Shown: positions 8,007-18,360 of the stretch, piece by piece
How positions within the stretch are numbered: the first letter of the stretch is position 1
Layout: each line of letters opens with the position of its first letter
From: Magicicada septendecula
Taxonomy: Eukaryota; Arthropoda; Insecta; Hemiptera; Cicadidae
Assembly (NCBI GenBank): GCA_034769895.1
Contig: CM068374.1
Span: 353,572,302 to 353,636,301, forward strand
Direction of reading: 5' to 3'
Length of the DNA stretch: 64,000 nucleotides
The notes under the pieces: generated by a model
What the model saw: the letters and a program-made list of their open reading frames with translations, nothing else
Told to the model about the DNA's origin: nothing
Databases searched by the model: none
Made by a program: the position numbers and the translations under genes

Positions 8007-11000
8007 TCATTCTTCATAATACTTTTTCATAGATGCTTGATTGTACACACCTTTGACTCTTCCGGAAACGATTTCCCTCAGTTCATAAGTATTGTTATGC
8101 TTATCCTTTACCACAACATATGGTCCTGTATAAAGTAATAATAATTTTTTTGTTATACCTTCTAGGGTGCTGTGCAGCTCTCGATTTTTTAGGAGGACTT
8201 TCTCGCCCTCTTTGTATGTTATATGCCCTATCGCCTTTTGGTATTTGGCTTGCCTTTTCTCTTGGTCTTCAGCCACTTTGTTATAGAATCTCAACTGGTT
8301 GAATTTGCGATCATTGTTCGGTGGAAACTCGATGATTTGTTCAATTTCTCGGGGAGTCGGCTTCTCAACCATGGCGGAGTATGGTGTAATTCCTATAGCT
8401 GGATGGTGGGCGAAATTTAGGAATTTCTCTGTTGCTGCTAAGTACTCTTGCCACTTTTTCTGTTGGTTGTGACAGTACGTCCGCAAGATCCTACCCACTT
8501 CTCTCAGTACTCTCACAGCCGGATTACTACTTGGGTGGTAGACTGACGTCTTATAGGTTTTGATCCCAAGTGCTAATAATGTGTCTCGCCACCTCCTCCC
8601 CTTAAATTGCGTACCATGGTCGGTTATAATGGAAGATGGTCTACCGATCTCTGGGACATACAAATCGATGATCACCGCCAGAACTTTCGCTGTTGTTGCC
8701 CGATTAACCGGATATAGCTTTATATATTTGGTGTAATGGTCCATGATTATTATCAGGTACTTATACCTGTGTCGACCACCGCTACGGGGAAATGGCCCGC
8801 AGATATCCAAGAACACTTTTTCCAGTTTCGTATTTGAGGTAATCGGTATCATTATACCCTCTTTCTTCTCATTGTTTATCTTGACGCATTGACATATATT
8901 ACAGGACTTTATGTAGTTCCTCACCTTTCGGTTGATATTCTTTATCTTGCAGTTTTCCTCTAAAGCCTGTATCACTTTTAGCGCTCCCATGTGACTATAC
9001 CTGACATGATAATCGATGATGACCTCCTTTTCGATTTGGTGTGGGATTATCACCTTCCATGTCTCTTCATCCAAAGCCGTTTTTATGAATAATATCCCTT
9101 TGTTTAGATGGTAATATTTGGAAACGGTAACATCATCGGCTTCCAATCGACTCATGATGTTTTTCAGTTTAGGATCAGACTGTTGGTGGATACGGATATT
9201 TATTAATAGAGCTTGTAGATCGGCTCTGGTCTTAAAAATGTTATAAATTTTAACCAAGCTCTCCTTCTCTCCCTCGAAAGTCTGATCTTCCAGATTTATT
9301 CGTGATAATACATCTGCTACCACATTCTTTTTTCCCGGAACATATTCCCATTTTAGATCATATTCTTGTAGGGCGAGTACCCACCTAGCCAATCGGCCGT
9401 GACTCAATTTGCACCTACGTAGGAACGAGATGGATTTATGATCAGTACGAACAGTAACTTGATATCTGAGAATGTACGTCCGGAACTTGCTGCATGTGAA
9501 CACCACGCTAAGCAATTCCTTTTCTGTTACACTGTAGTTCTTTTCGCACTGATTCAGTATGCGACTAGCGAAGCTTATTACCAGATGGTGACCCTCCTCA
9601 TCTTCCTGGTATAAAGTCGTTCCTAAGCTCAGGTCGCTAACGTCGCAGTTTAAAAAGAATGGTTTCTTAAAATCTGGGTGACGAAGTATAACGCTCTCCA
9701 GAAACTTTTCTTTTATCAAGCGGAAAGTAAGATCTTGTTCCTCACCCCAGGTCCATTTGTTCTTAGCAGATAATTGTGGTTGAAACTTGGCTGTCAACTC
9801 GGAATATCGGTTCTGAAACTTCCTGTAATAGTTACAGAGTCCGAGGAAAGATTGTAATTGTTTCCTGTTTCTTGGCTGCGGGAACTTCTGAATTGCCTCC
9901 ACTTTCTCTGCTGATGGGGTAATACCTTTATCGTCTAGATTGAAACCCAAGAATTGTACTTCGCGCACAATGAACTTGGATTTCTCCAACTTCAGAGTTA
10001 TGTTGTTCTGCGCTAACTTGCTTAGTACATATTCTACTCTATAGCAGTGTTCCTCCCAGGTTTCTGATGTAATGAGTAAGTCGTCTACATAGACGGTGGT
10101 AAATTGGAGTGCTTCTTGTCCAAGAATTTGATCCATACATGCCACAAAGATGGCGACAGAATTTACAAGTCCGAAGGGCAGTCTCTTGAACTGGTAATTG
10201 CGCCCTTCAAAAATGAACGCCACGTACTGACGGCTTTGTGGATGCAGCTCCACTTGCCAATAACCACATACAGTGTCCCAGGTACTGATAAACTTTGTGC
10301 CATGAAAACGTTTTAATATCTCTTCTATTTCGCCGGGTGAGGTTCTGTCATTCACAATCGTTTTGTTCAGTTCGTGCGCATCTAAACAGAGCCGGACTTG
10401 TCCGTCTTTCTTTGGAACAGCAATAATTGGACTAGTGTAAGGTGATTGACTAATCTCAATTATGTCATTTTCAATCATCTTATTAATTTCTGTTCTCACG
10501 GCCTCTTTAAGCGAATGCGCGATTGGATATGACCTCCGGTTAAACTCTACGTTTTCTTTGAATTCCAGTTTGCACTGATAGTTTTTAACCTTCCCTGGTT
10601 CATCTGAAAACACTGCCTTGTACTTCTCATATATTCTGACTAAACGATCTGCTAGATGTACAGGTATTTTATCGTTATTGGTTCCGCACTGGAAATCCCG
10701 TATTTCTTATATTTTTACTGACCATAAATCCTCTCCTCCATGGTTGTATATAATGGGTTTATGAAGAGGGCTGTTCCTAATGATATTAATTTTACGAAGT
10801 TGTTGATGTATAGGGGTGGGAAGTATATTTGCGCCTCCTGCCAAATTTGCGGTCCATGTTATTCCGTCTGGGAAAAGTGATACTCTCTCTAGATTAAGGT
10901 CGATAATGGCGGAATACCTTCTCAGAATATCGCAACCGACGAGTATGTCAAATGGTAGTCCGGTGGCGATTAAAAACTCCATGTCTAAAGCTATATCGCG

Positions 11001-11404
11001 GCTAATGACACTTAAGGAAACTTGCTTCCTAATGGTTTTATTCTGGCGGCCAGTTGCGCCTATTAATACAATGTTGTTTACTGGTAACATTGGCAAAGTT
11101 TTTCCACATTAGCTCTGTATCCTTTCTAGTTCATTGGCGTTTATTATTGAAATATTTGCACCTGTGTCAATCATTATTTTAGCAGGAATTCCTTCCACCT
11201 CCGCTGTTATATATAGAATTTCGTTATTATTGTTGTTGAGACTCTTTTCGTTCTCCTCCAAAACTTCAGTTCTAATATCTTTCAGGTAATGGTTACTAAT
11301 TATCGTGATGTTTTTACAATTGGTTGCTTGTTGCAACTCATCCTTGTCTAACCCAGGAAGTATAAGCAGTAACGGGTCGTTGTCGTTAATTACTGCCTCC
11401 TCCC
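8007..11404 (-). pseudogene. pol: Pol of element B: protease, RT, RNase H, integrase, with two in-frame stops
   Basis: One frame from the frameshift site to 8007, interrupted only by TAA at 11109-11111 and TAA at 10707-10709; the last 868 codons are open. Protease D-T-G-A lies near 11168. In the 868-residue part: RT with R-L-C-L-D (74-78), G-Y-W-Q (117-120) and catalytic Y-V-D-D (175-178); RNase H with D324, E366 and D391, ending V-A-D-V-L-S-R; integrase zinc domain H536, H541, C571, C574; core D603 and D665. RT before integrase places it in Ty3/gypsy. The expected third catalytic residue, E in the N-P-A-E-R context, is V700 (codon at 8514-8516, GTG for GAG), so strand transfer is probably dead. 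Entry from gag is by -1 frameshift at 11405-11411. An almost complete, recently inactivated copy. Confidence 0.92.
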
Positions 11405-11411
11405 GTTTAAA
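11350..11411 (-). promoter_or_regulatory. Programmed -1 frameshift signal at gag/pol of element B
   Basis: The minus strand in gag frame reads GCT-TTA-AAC, i.e. the heptamer T-TTA-AAC (11411-11405), 12 nt before the gag TAA (11392-11390). After an 8-nt spacer, GCAGTAA (11396-11390) pairs perfectly with TTACTGC (11372-11366). GACCC in the loop (11378-11374) can pair with GGGTT downstream (11354-11350, one G-U), an H-type pseudoknot. The -1 frame runs open into protease. Confidence 0.8.
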
Positions 11412-13601
11412 GCATTATGGTCATCGTTCGTACTTGTATTGACCGAGGCATCGTTCGGGAAACTCTGGGTCGTTTCCTGACGCTCTGTACCCTGTTCGAG
11501 GTTTATCTCCCTGTTCTGTTGTCGGCCAAGATCCTCCAGGCTGGTACTTCTTCTTCCTTGTTCGTGTCGTGGACCGTCCCGTTCCGCACTTCTCCATCTT
11601 CTGTCCGCGCCGTGGAAGCTGTTCCTCCGTGGTTGACAATATCTCCTTGGACCGCGATCTTCTGCTCTTATAAAATTAACCCTAGGGCGCGACACTATTA
11701 CTATTATTATTATTATTATTATTATTACTATAATTATTGTTATAGTAATTTCGGTTGGGTGGGTAATGTCAATCACCATTATTACTGGGGTATGGATTTC
11801 TCTGACTGTATGGGCTATTAGGGGGCTGATAATATTTATTCCTATTATTAGGATAGGGGTTGTTGTTCCTAATACCGTTAGCATTGCCGTTAAAATTGTT
11901 ATTACGCGGCGGGTTATTATGGCCGTCGTAATTACTGGGCTGGTTTCGGTTTCCGGGATGGTTATTGCCGTTGTTAGGGTATTGATTCGGCCTTGCCTCT
12001 GGTCTTTCATTCCTCCTCCTGCTCTGCCGATAATATTCTTCATTTTCATACCCCTCTAACAATTCCGTCATTGCCTGTACCTTCTTGATCTGGCTACCTC
12101 TCCGGGCCCTGACAATGTCTTCGTCATAGTGATACGAGATTTTATTCACCAGGCACTCTTCGGGTATAGCCGGCTCGAGGTGTTTCGCCATGCACACCTT
12201 TCCTAAGAAATAGGCTGTCATGCTACTGCCTAGTTGTGCCCTGTATCGCCCGTTGCATATGTTATCACGGATCAAGTTCTGGGTTGTTTCAGACCAGTAT
12301 TTCGACTTAAACATTTTCCGGAACTGCTGGTAGTCGGGAATCTCACTACGATTAGCCATCCACCAATTATCCGTCATCTCCCTGAATGACTCATCTAAGA
12401 TTTCCCTGTTATGGCTCCATTGCGTTATTTTATGTTTGGCGAAGTATTCGTCTACCCTAGCCAGGAACTCCATCGGTTTCCGCTTGTACTGCCGGAAGTT
12501 GAGCCATTCTCGGCTTTCATTGATGGGCAATCCGGTGAAATGAGTCGGTCTATTTCTTAACGCTTCCATCTCTTCTCGGCTTTGTCGCACCTGACCTGTG
12601 ATATTGGTCATCGCCTCTTGGATATCATCACACCGTTCCGCGACTTGGTTCCATACTCTTCCGAATTCTTCTTGAGTTTCCTTGCGCTGTTCTTCCACTT
12701 TCCTGCGGCTATGTTCTTCTATATTTGTAAACTTGATGTTTACCACTTCCTTAAACTCTTGTACCTCCTTTTCGGTCTGGTTGCACTTCCCATCAATCTC
12801 TCGTATCTGTCAATTCACCATTATGTTTTCTTCTTCCATCTTTTTATTCATCGCTTTCTTGTTAACATTGATTTCCTTATTCAGTTCTTCTCTTAACAAT
12901 TCCATTCTTTCGTCAAGTTTGTCTAGATTCTCCTGATTGACCTCCCTTAATTCTTCTCTTAAAATTTGATTGTCCTCTCTCAATTCTTCCAACTTCTCCC
13001 CCATCTTCTCTTCCAATTTCTTGTTATCCTCCTTCAACTGTTGGTTGTTCTTTTCTATCTTCTTCCTAGTTTCATCGATTTTCTGATTGGTGTTTTCAAT
13101 TTTATTAATCAACTCTTCTTTAGTCGACTTGAATTCTTCCTTGGTTGATTTGAATTCTTCCTTCAAAGATTGGTTGTCTTCCTTCAATTCTTCTAACGTC
13201 TTCCCCATTTCTTCTTCCATCTTGTTATTTGTTTCATCAATCTTCTTACTCAGGGACTGATTGTCTTCCTTCAAATCTTCCAACTTTTTATTTAATGCTA
13301 GATTGTCTTCCTTCCTTTCCTTATTATTTTCCTCTTTTGTTTTCATGAACATTTCCATTAATCTGTCCATTTTACTCTCTTCTGTTACCTTGGATTTCTC
13401 TAAATGTCTTTCCTGGACATTAACCTCCCCTGTCTGTGTGGGCAACTCAGGTTGTTCCTTTGGTTGTTCAGGTTGTTTCGACAATACTGGTGGCAATGAA
13501 CTTTCCACATCTACTGGCGTCGCCTCTTTATTCTCCATGTCAATCTCTACTTCTTTTTCGGCCTCCGCCGCCCGTTTCTTGGATGTTGCACGTCGTTGCA
13601 T
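11390..13601 (-). pseudogene. gag: Gag of element B, broken by a stop and a frameshift
   Basis: The start at 13601 (M-Q-R-R-A-T-S-K-K-R-A-A) is preferred to the ATG at 13646 because Gag C begins similarly. A long E/K-rich coiled coil with repeated K-E-D-N-Q-[SI]-L units (13350-12830) reaches an in-frame TGA at 12810-12812 and continues in the same frame. The capsid-like domain (about 12540-12080) has K-Y-W-S-E-T-T-Q, Y-F-L-G-K-V-C and L-E-P-A-I-P-E-E-C. An Asn/Pro/Tyr-rich tail follows to a stop at 11769; the Arg-rich C-terminus is in another frame, so a frameshift lies in the AAT repeat around 11700-11770. No CCHC zinc knuckle is present. The last codons form the frameshift heptamer. Confidence 0.85.
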
Positions 13602-13691
13602 TTTTCCGTCAATTTCTCTGGCTTTATAGCTGCTGCTGAACTCCAATTAGTGATTGGGCAGATTGTAGTGGCCTTTCAATCGCTAATTAAA

Positions 13692-13710
13692 GCCCCTCAG
13701 TTGTGCGCCA
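13692..13710 (-). other. Primer binding site, element B
   Basis: The minus strand reads TGGCGCACAACTGAGGGGC three bases inside the LTR end. It resembles the tRNA-Lys(CUU) PBS, TGGCGCCCAACGTGGGGC. Elements C, D and the F segments share TGGCG-N-YCAAC at the same place. Inference from similarity only. Confidence 0.6.
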
Positions 13711-13713
13711 ATT

Positions 13714-15384
13714 TGTAACTAAACTCTATTCTGGTGTTTACAAATCAATACTTGGTATGGTTCTCAAAGTCTTCCTGGTCTGAAACTCTTCCTTTAGTTT
13801 CACTGTTGAGAAGTCCAAATTGTAACGAAACCTTAAATGCTGTTGAAGATGTATAGGTATAATGTGACAAAAATGTTTTAAAAATGTTGTTTGTAGAAGA
13901 AATAAAAATTGTGTGTTTAAGAAAAATTTTATAATTAAAAAAATTTTTTTTTATTGTTTAATTAATTAAAAACAATTAATTAATTGTGTTTCGTGAAGTT
14001 TTGAAACGTGTCTCACTTATCTAAGAAATTTTATTAATGTTTTTGTATTTTCAATAAACTCCAACCACTCATAAGATTGTCTCCAGGTACAATCGATATT
14101 TGTTTACTTTTCGTTTTGGAGGTTATCTTCCTTCTGACATGGTGAAATTCTTGTAGTTTATCGTTTAAATTAAATTAATTGTAAATGGTTATGTTTGGTA
14201 AAGAAAGAACTATTTTGATGTGAAAAGTATAAATGATTTATTAAATAATTAGTTAACAAGACTCTTGTCGATTATAAAATCGACTCTCAGGGTATCGAAA
14301 AGTTACAAGATTTTGATATATAAAATTCAATCAGGTTCTTTTAACAGCTAATTATGGTTAAAGTCAGAGAAATCGGGCCAATATTAAAAAAGTATACGTT
14401 ACAACAAGTAATTCTTAATACTAGGTACATATATTTAATTGAGATTGAAATAAAATAATTTGTTGTCGAACCGTATCGCTGGCAGAACTAGAAGGCTGCG
14501 TTCATTTTGAGTGAAGACGGAAATTGCAAATGGCCGCCGTCGAGTTGGTAAAATGTCTAGTAAATGTGACGTTCCAATAAAGAGATTTTCTCGTAGTATT
14601 CACATCCTGGTGTCAGCAAATCTTCCTTCTGATGTTGTGTAGTGTCTTGAGTGAAGTTTCTGTGTTGTATTTTGTATAGGGGTGTATGTATAAGTCCGTT
14701 CACTTTCTATCGTTCGGGCACTAATTTATGGTTAAGATGTATACTGTTTTCTGGTGTTTAATGATGTTATTTGGTGTAGTTTAGTGCTGTACAATGTTAT
14801 TTCATCTCTGGTAATTGTTTCTGTCACTATGTAGATGTTACAAAATGTTTTTATTCGCCACTCGCGATTTTCAAAATTGTGTCGTTCACTGACTCGCCAT
14901 TATGGTACTATTAGTTAGGTTAACTCGCTTAAAATACGCTCGTCAAGTGCACCGTACAAAGTTTAATATTCAACTCCCTACTTCCTTCACTTTCGACTAA
15001 AATCTTAGCCAATGCAATATTATTCCTTACATTGTTCAAATTTAACTTTGCATCCTGTGCATGTTTTAAATTACATTATATAACTGCTTAAACTTTGGTT
15101 ATTATTCAAATTTATTAGCTAGATGTTACTTAATTTAATCCTTCAGTTCATTCGGCGTATTTTAATATTGAATAATGCCGTTTTATTAAGTTTTTTGTCT
15201 AAAATTGGTAATTTTACCTTCATTTTGTCTTTAGTAAAAATTCAAAATTAACTTCCTGTCATTATGCAAATTCTGCCATTTTTAAGTTATATTTATGATT
15301 AATAATCTCATATTGTATTAAAAGGTTTATATTCCCTTAGTTTCTTGCAATTATTTGAATTGGTTAATTTTTAAAATATTATGG
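13714..15384 (-). repeat. LTR shared by elements B (5') and C (3')
   Basis: Left end TGTAACTAAACTC next to B's PBS; the right side meets a PPT (15395-15407) and the 3' region of element C. It therefore acts as B's 5' LTR and C's 3' LTR, the arrangement expected from recombination between LTRs. The right boundary is approximate because no clear TG/CA end is visible. A second PBS/LTR-junction-like word (GTTGAGAAGTCCAAATTGTAAC) lies at 13802-13826. Blocks such as CTCAGGGTATCGAAAAGTT also occur in C's 5' LTR (near 46705), so the two are related but well diverged. Confidence 0.65.
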
Positions 15385-17072
15385 TGGAATATATGACTCC
15401 CCTCTCCAAATTTTTGAGTTCTGTCATTTCCATTTTTATTTATAATTCTGGATATAATTTTTTCAAAATCTTTCTAAGTGGTATCTGTAATTATATGGCT
15501 TCATATCTGGTTTATTTTATCTAAATCCCTTTAGTTTAAATGTATTTAAGTGAGTAATTTCTCTGTTTTGATGAGGTTTAGTTTTTCATCATTTTGCCTA
15601 GATTTTTTAACAAGTTTTTTCTTACAAATTTTTATACAAACAATACATACTGTATTATACCCGCTCTGACTTTTTAAACATGGTATTATAAACTAAACAT
15701 TTTTTTTTTTTAATTAAACATAACAATAATTAGTATTGGTTTCAATACTATAAATGGTTAAACAAATAAGAAATATTTTCAAATGATGGTTGTCTTCAAC
15801 CATTCAGACATTTTTTACAATCAACACTTATTACTAACATATAAATATTATTTACAAAGGAGGTTTTTTCCCACCTAACATCTTATTTACTTATTACTAT
15901 AAATATAAGTAATAAATATATTTACAGTTAGGATGTTAGTGGTTCCAAACTTAATAAATGTCCTTATACCTAATACATTTTAAAATCCTTATTCTATATT
16001 CACAAAACCTTATACCTATATTCTTATTTGCTATCTCTTATACTAAGTTTGATTATGCAGTTTTTAAAACTGTCTTTTAAATATGGTATTGGGTAATTGT
16101 ACCCTGTCACTGTATATTTAAATCTGTTTTTATTCATTATTTAAAGAAATGTCTCTTCAAACAGATTTATAGCTTGATATTACTACATGTATCACATTCA
16201 CATGGTACAAATTATAAGTCACTTAAACTTGTAAATTTCATTATATACACAGTTTGTGGATGCCAAGGACGAAACATAAGGTTTATTTTTTATAATACCC
16301 AAACTAGCACTGGTTCACTTTACACTTTTTGATGCTATTTCTAAATGGTTGTTTAGTCTCATTAACATCAATAAATTGGTTTGTGTGTTACAATGAAGAT
16401 TTGTTCTTTGGGCATTATATTATTGTTTCATCTTGGTTCACTGGCAACTCTTACTCTATACACTTTTTTCTCTTAATTTTATTGTACATGTGGTTACTGT
16501 TCAAGACTATTTCGTTATACTTTTTATTATTTGTGGTTTTTATTTAGATTGGGATATGGGGATATGGGTGTTTTTTTATAAGAGCATTCCTTCTTCTTCT
16601 TGATGCTGTCTTCTTCTTCTTTCTTCAATGGTGTCTTCTTTTCTTCTGTCTTCTTGGAATGGTATGTTCTCCATCTTCTTCTTGATGCCATCGGGTTTCT
16701 TGGGATTACTTCATCTTCTTCCGGTTTCTAGAAATAAATCACCTTTTATGGTGGATCTTGCCTTATTCAGGGTTTCTTTTTCATTTACTTATCCTCGTTG
16801 TGGATTTAGTCATATTCTGTTGCTTCTTTATATACTCCTTACCTTCCTGGGTTATATTTTTAAAACCTTGGGTTATTATACTGGTTTCGATGATTCATCA
16901 CTAGTAACTCACTTTTATCTGAATTTATATTTTTTAATAACAATGATTGTTCTGCACAGTTGCTATGAATTAATTCTTTATATTTAATTTAATGCTTTTT
17001 TCGGATTTAAATGTTGTAATCTTATTATTCTAATGATCAATGCCATTTATTATTATGCGTTTATCTGTCACG
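15385..17072. repeat. 3' internal segment, copy 2 (element C)
   Basis: Near-identical to 4254-5951. It begins at the PPT side (GGAGAGGGGAGTC on the minus strand, 15395-15407) and ends abruptly at 17072, where the sequence switches to protease coding. The pol region and the rest of the long 3' region present in B are missing, so C is internally deleted. No ORF of note on either strand. Confidence 0.9.
15871..15942. other. Stem-loop in 3' region, copy 2
   Basis: Counterpart of 4736-4806. CTAACATC pairs with GATGTTAG and, past a bulged C, CCA pairs with TGG, so pairing survives the substitutions that separate the two copies. Confidence 0.45.
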
Positions 17073-17476
17073 CTGCAACACCATAGGAATAGTTTTGCCT
17101 CTGCTGGACACTTCCATCATTACTTGTTGTCGTATCGTTTTGTCTGGCCTACCAGTAGCACCTATTATTACCATGTTATTGACTGGTAGTGTTGGTATGT
17201 CTTTCTTATACACTTCTTTTATTCTGTTATACTCTACTTTGTCTAACAGTGATACATTCGCCCCGGTGTCAATCACCATCTCGGTTATAACTCCGCCGTT
17301 ATATATATTATTTGATTGTCATTTTGACTTTCTGACAGTGACCCTTCTTCAGTTAGATCCTCTCGTATATTTTTCAAATAATTGTTTTCTGTAATTATTG
17401 TAATTTCGTTCTTGTCCTTTTTTGTTTGTTTATGCCCTTCCAATCCCAGCAGTGAGGGGCTACTTGACATTTTCAC
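17073..17476 (-). pseudogene. Protease fragment of element C
   Basis: Two overlapping frames, 17285-17476 and 17073-17279, together match B's protease region. Shared features are N-Y-L-K-[ND]-I-R, I-[IL]-Y-I-T-A-E, the active-site segment I-D-T-G-A-N and L-P-V-N-N followed by I-G-A-T-G-R. A frameshift near 17285 breaks the reading. The downstream part is lost where the 3' segment joins at 17072/17073, so no RT or integrase follows. It lies in the -1 frame relative to gag C, as in A and B, but I could not find an intact slippery heptamer here. Confidence 0.8.
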
Positions 17477-17484
17477 TGCCGAAG

Positions 17485-18360
17485 TTAGTATTCCACCTTA
17501 TCCTGCAGACGATCATCTCGTGCAGTATCTCCTGGGTTGCCATCATCTGGTCTAAACTCTCTACTATTTTCTCAGTTCCTAGTCAGGTCATCCTCTCGGC
17601 TTCTATTTCTGGGTTGATTTCTTCTGTCATCGTTCCCTTGGTTACTGTTCCAATAATCTTTTCCATTGTCAAAATTTCTTCTCCCTGTCCTGTACCGGTT
17701 ATTGTTATTGTTATTATAGTGGTTATTATTTTGATAATTATTATTATGATAGTTATTATTCGTATGATTGCTATTATTATTTCGGTTAAAATTACTATAG
17801 TTGTTCCTATTTACTCCCTGACGCTGGTCTCTATTTTGGTCTTCTCTTCTATTGTTCGGACAGTCATTTTGTCTTCTGGACCTCCGATAATAATCTTCCA
17901 TTTCATAACTTGCTAACAGTGTTTCCATAGCTCCTATTGTCTTTACTTGACCACTGCGTCTAGCACGAAATATTTCTTCCTCGAAATGATATGACAGTTT
18001 GTTCACCAAACACTCCTCTGGTATACGTGGCTCTAAATGATGCGCCAGGCACACTTTTCCCAAGAAGTAGGTAGTTGGGGACTGTTCTCGGTTAATGTCG
18101 AACCTTCCGTTAGTGATGTTGTCTCTAATTATATTTTGTACAGAGTCCGACCAATATTTTGACCTAAAAACTTCCTTAAATTCTTCATATTTATTTGTTT
18201 CGTTGCGAACCGCAGACCACCAATTATCGTTTGTGTTTGAAGCAGTCATCTAACAAATTCTTAATTATATTCCATCGGGTCTCTTTTATTCTACAAAACC
18301 ATTCGTCTATCCTATCTAAAAATTCAATGGGGTTTCCTCTATAATTCTTAAAATGAATAT
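17485..18360 (-). pseudogene. gag: C-terminal half of Gag of element C, split from its N-terminus by the D array
   Basis: Capsid-like domain with S-K-Y-W-S-D-S-V-Q, Y-F-L-G-K-V-C-L-A and L-E-P-R-I-P-E-E-C, followed by a tail of long Asn runs and Arg-rich sequence. A frameshift lies near 18235, before D-N-W-W, and an in-frame TGA at 17572-17574; the frame then continues to TAA at 17485-17487. The frame runs up to 18360, where the LTR of the D array begins; the upstream half resumes at 44984, 26.6 kb away. No zinc knuckle. Confidence 0.88.
18357..18360. other. Target-site duplication, left side of D array (ATAT)
   Basis: ATAT directly precedes TGTAACG at 18361 and is repeated at 44980-44983 directly after ...GTTACA. 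A 4-bp duplication is usual for Ty3/gypsy integrases. It marks the array as one insertion into gag C. Confidence 0.8.
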
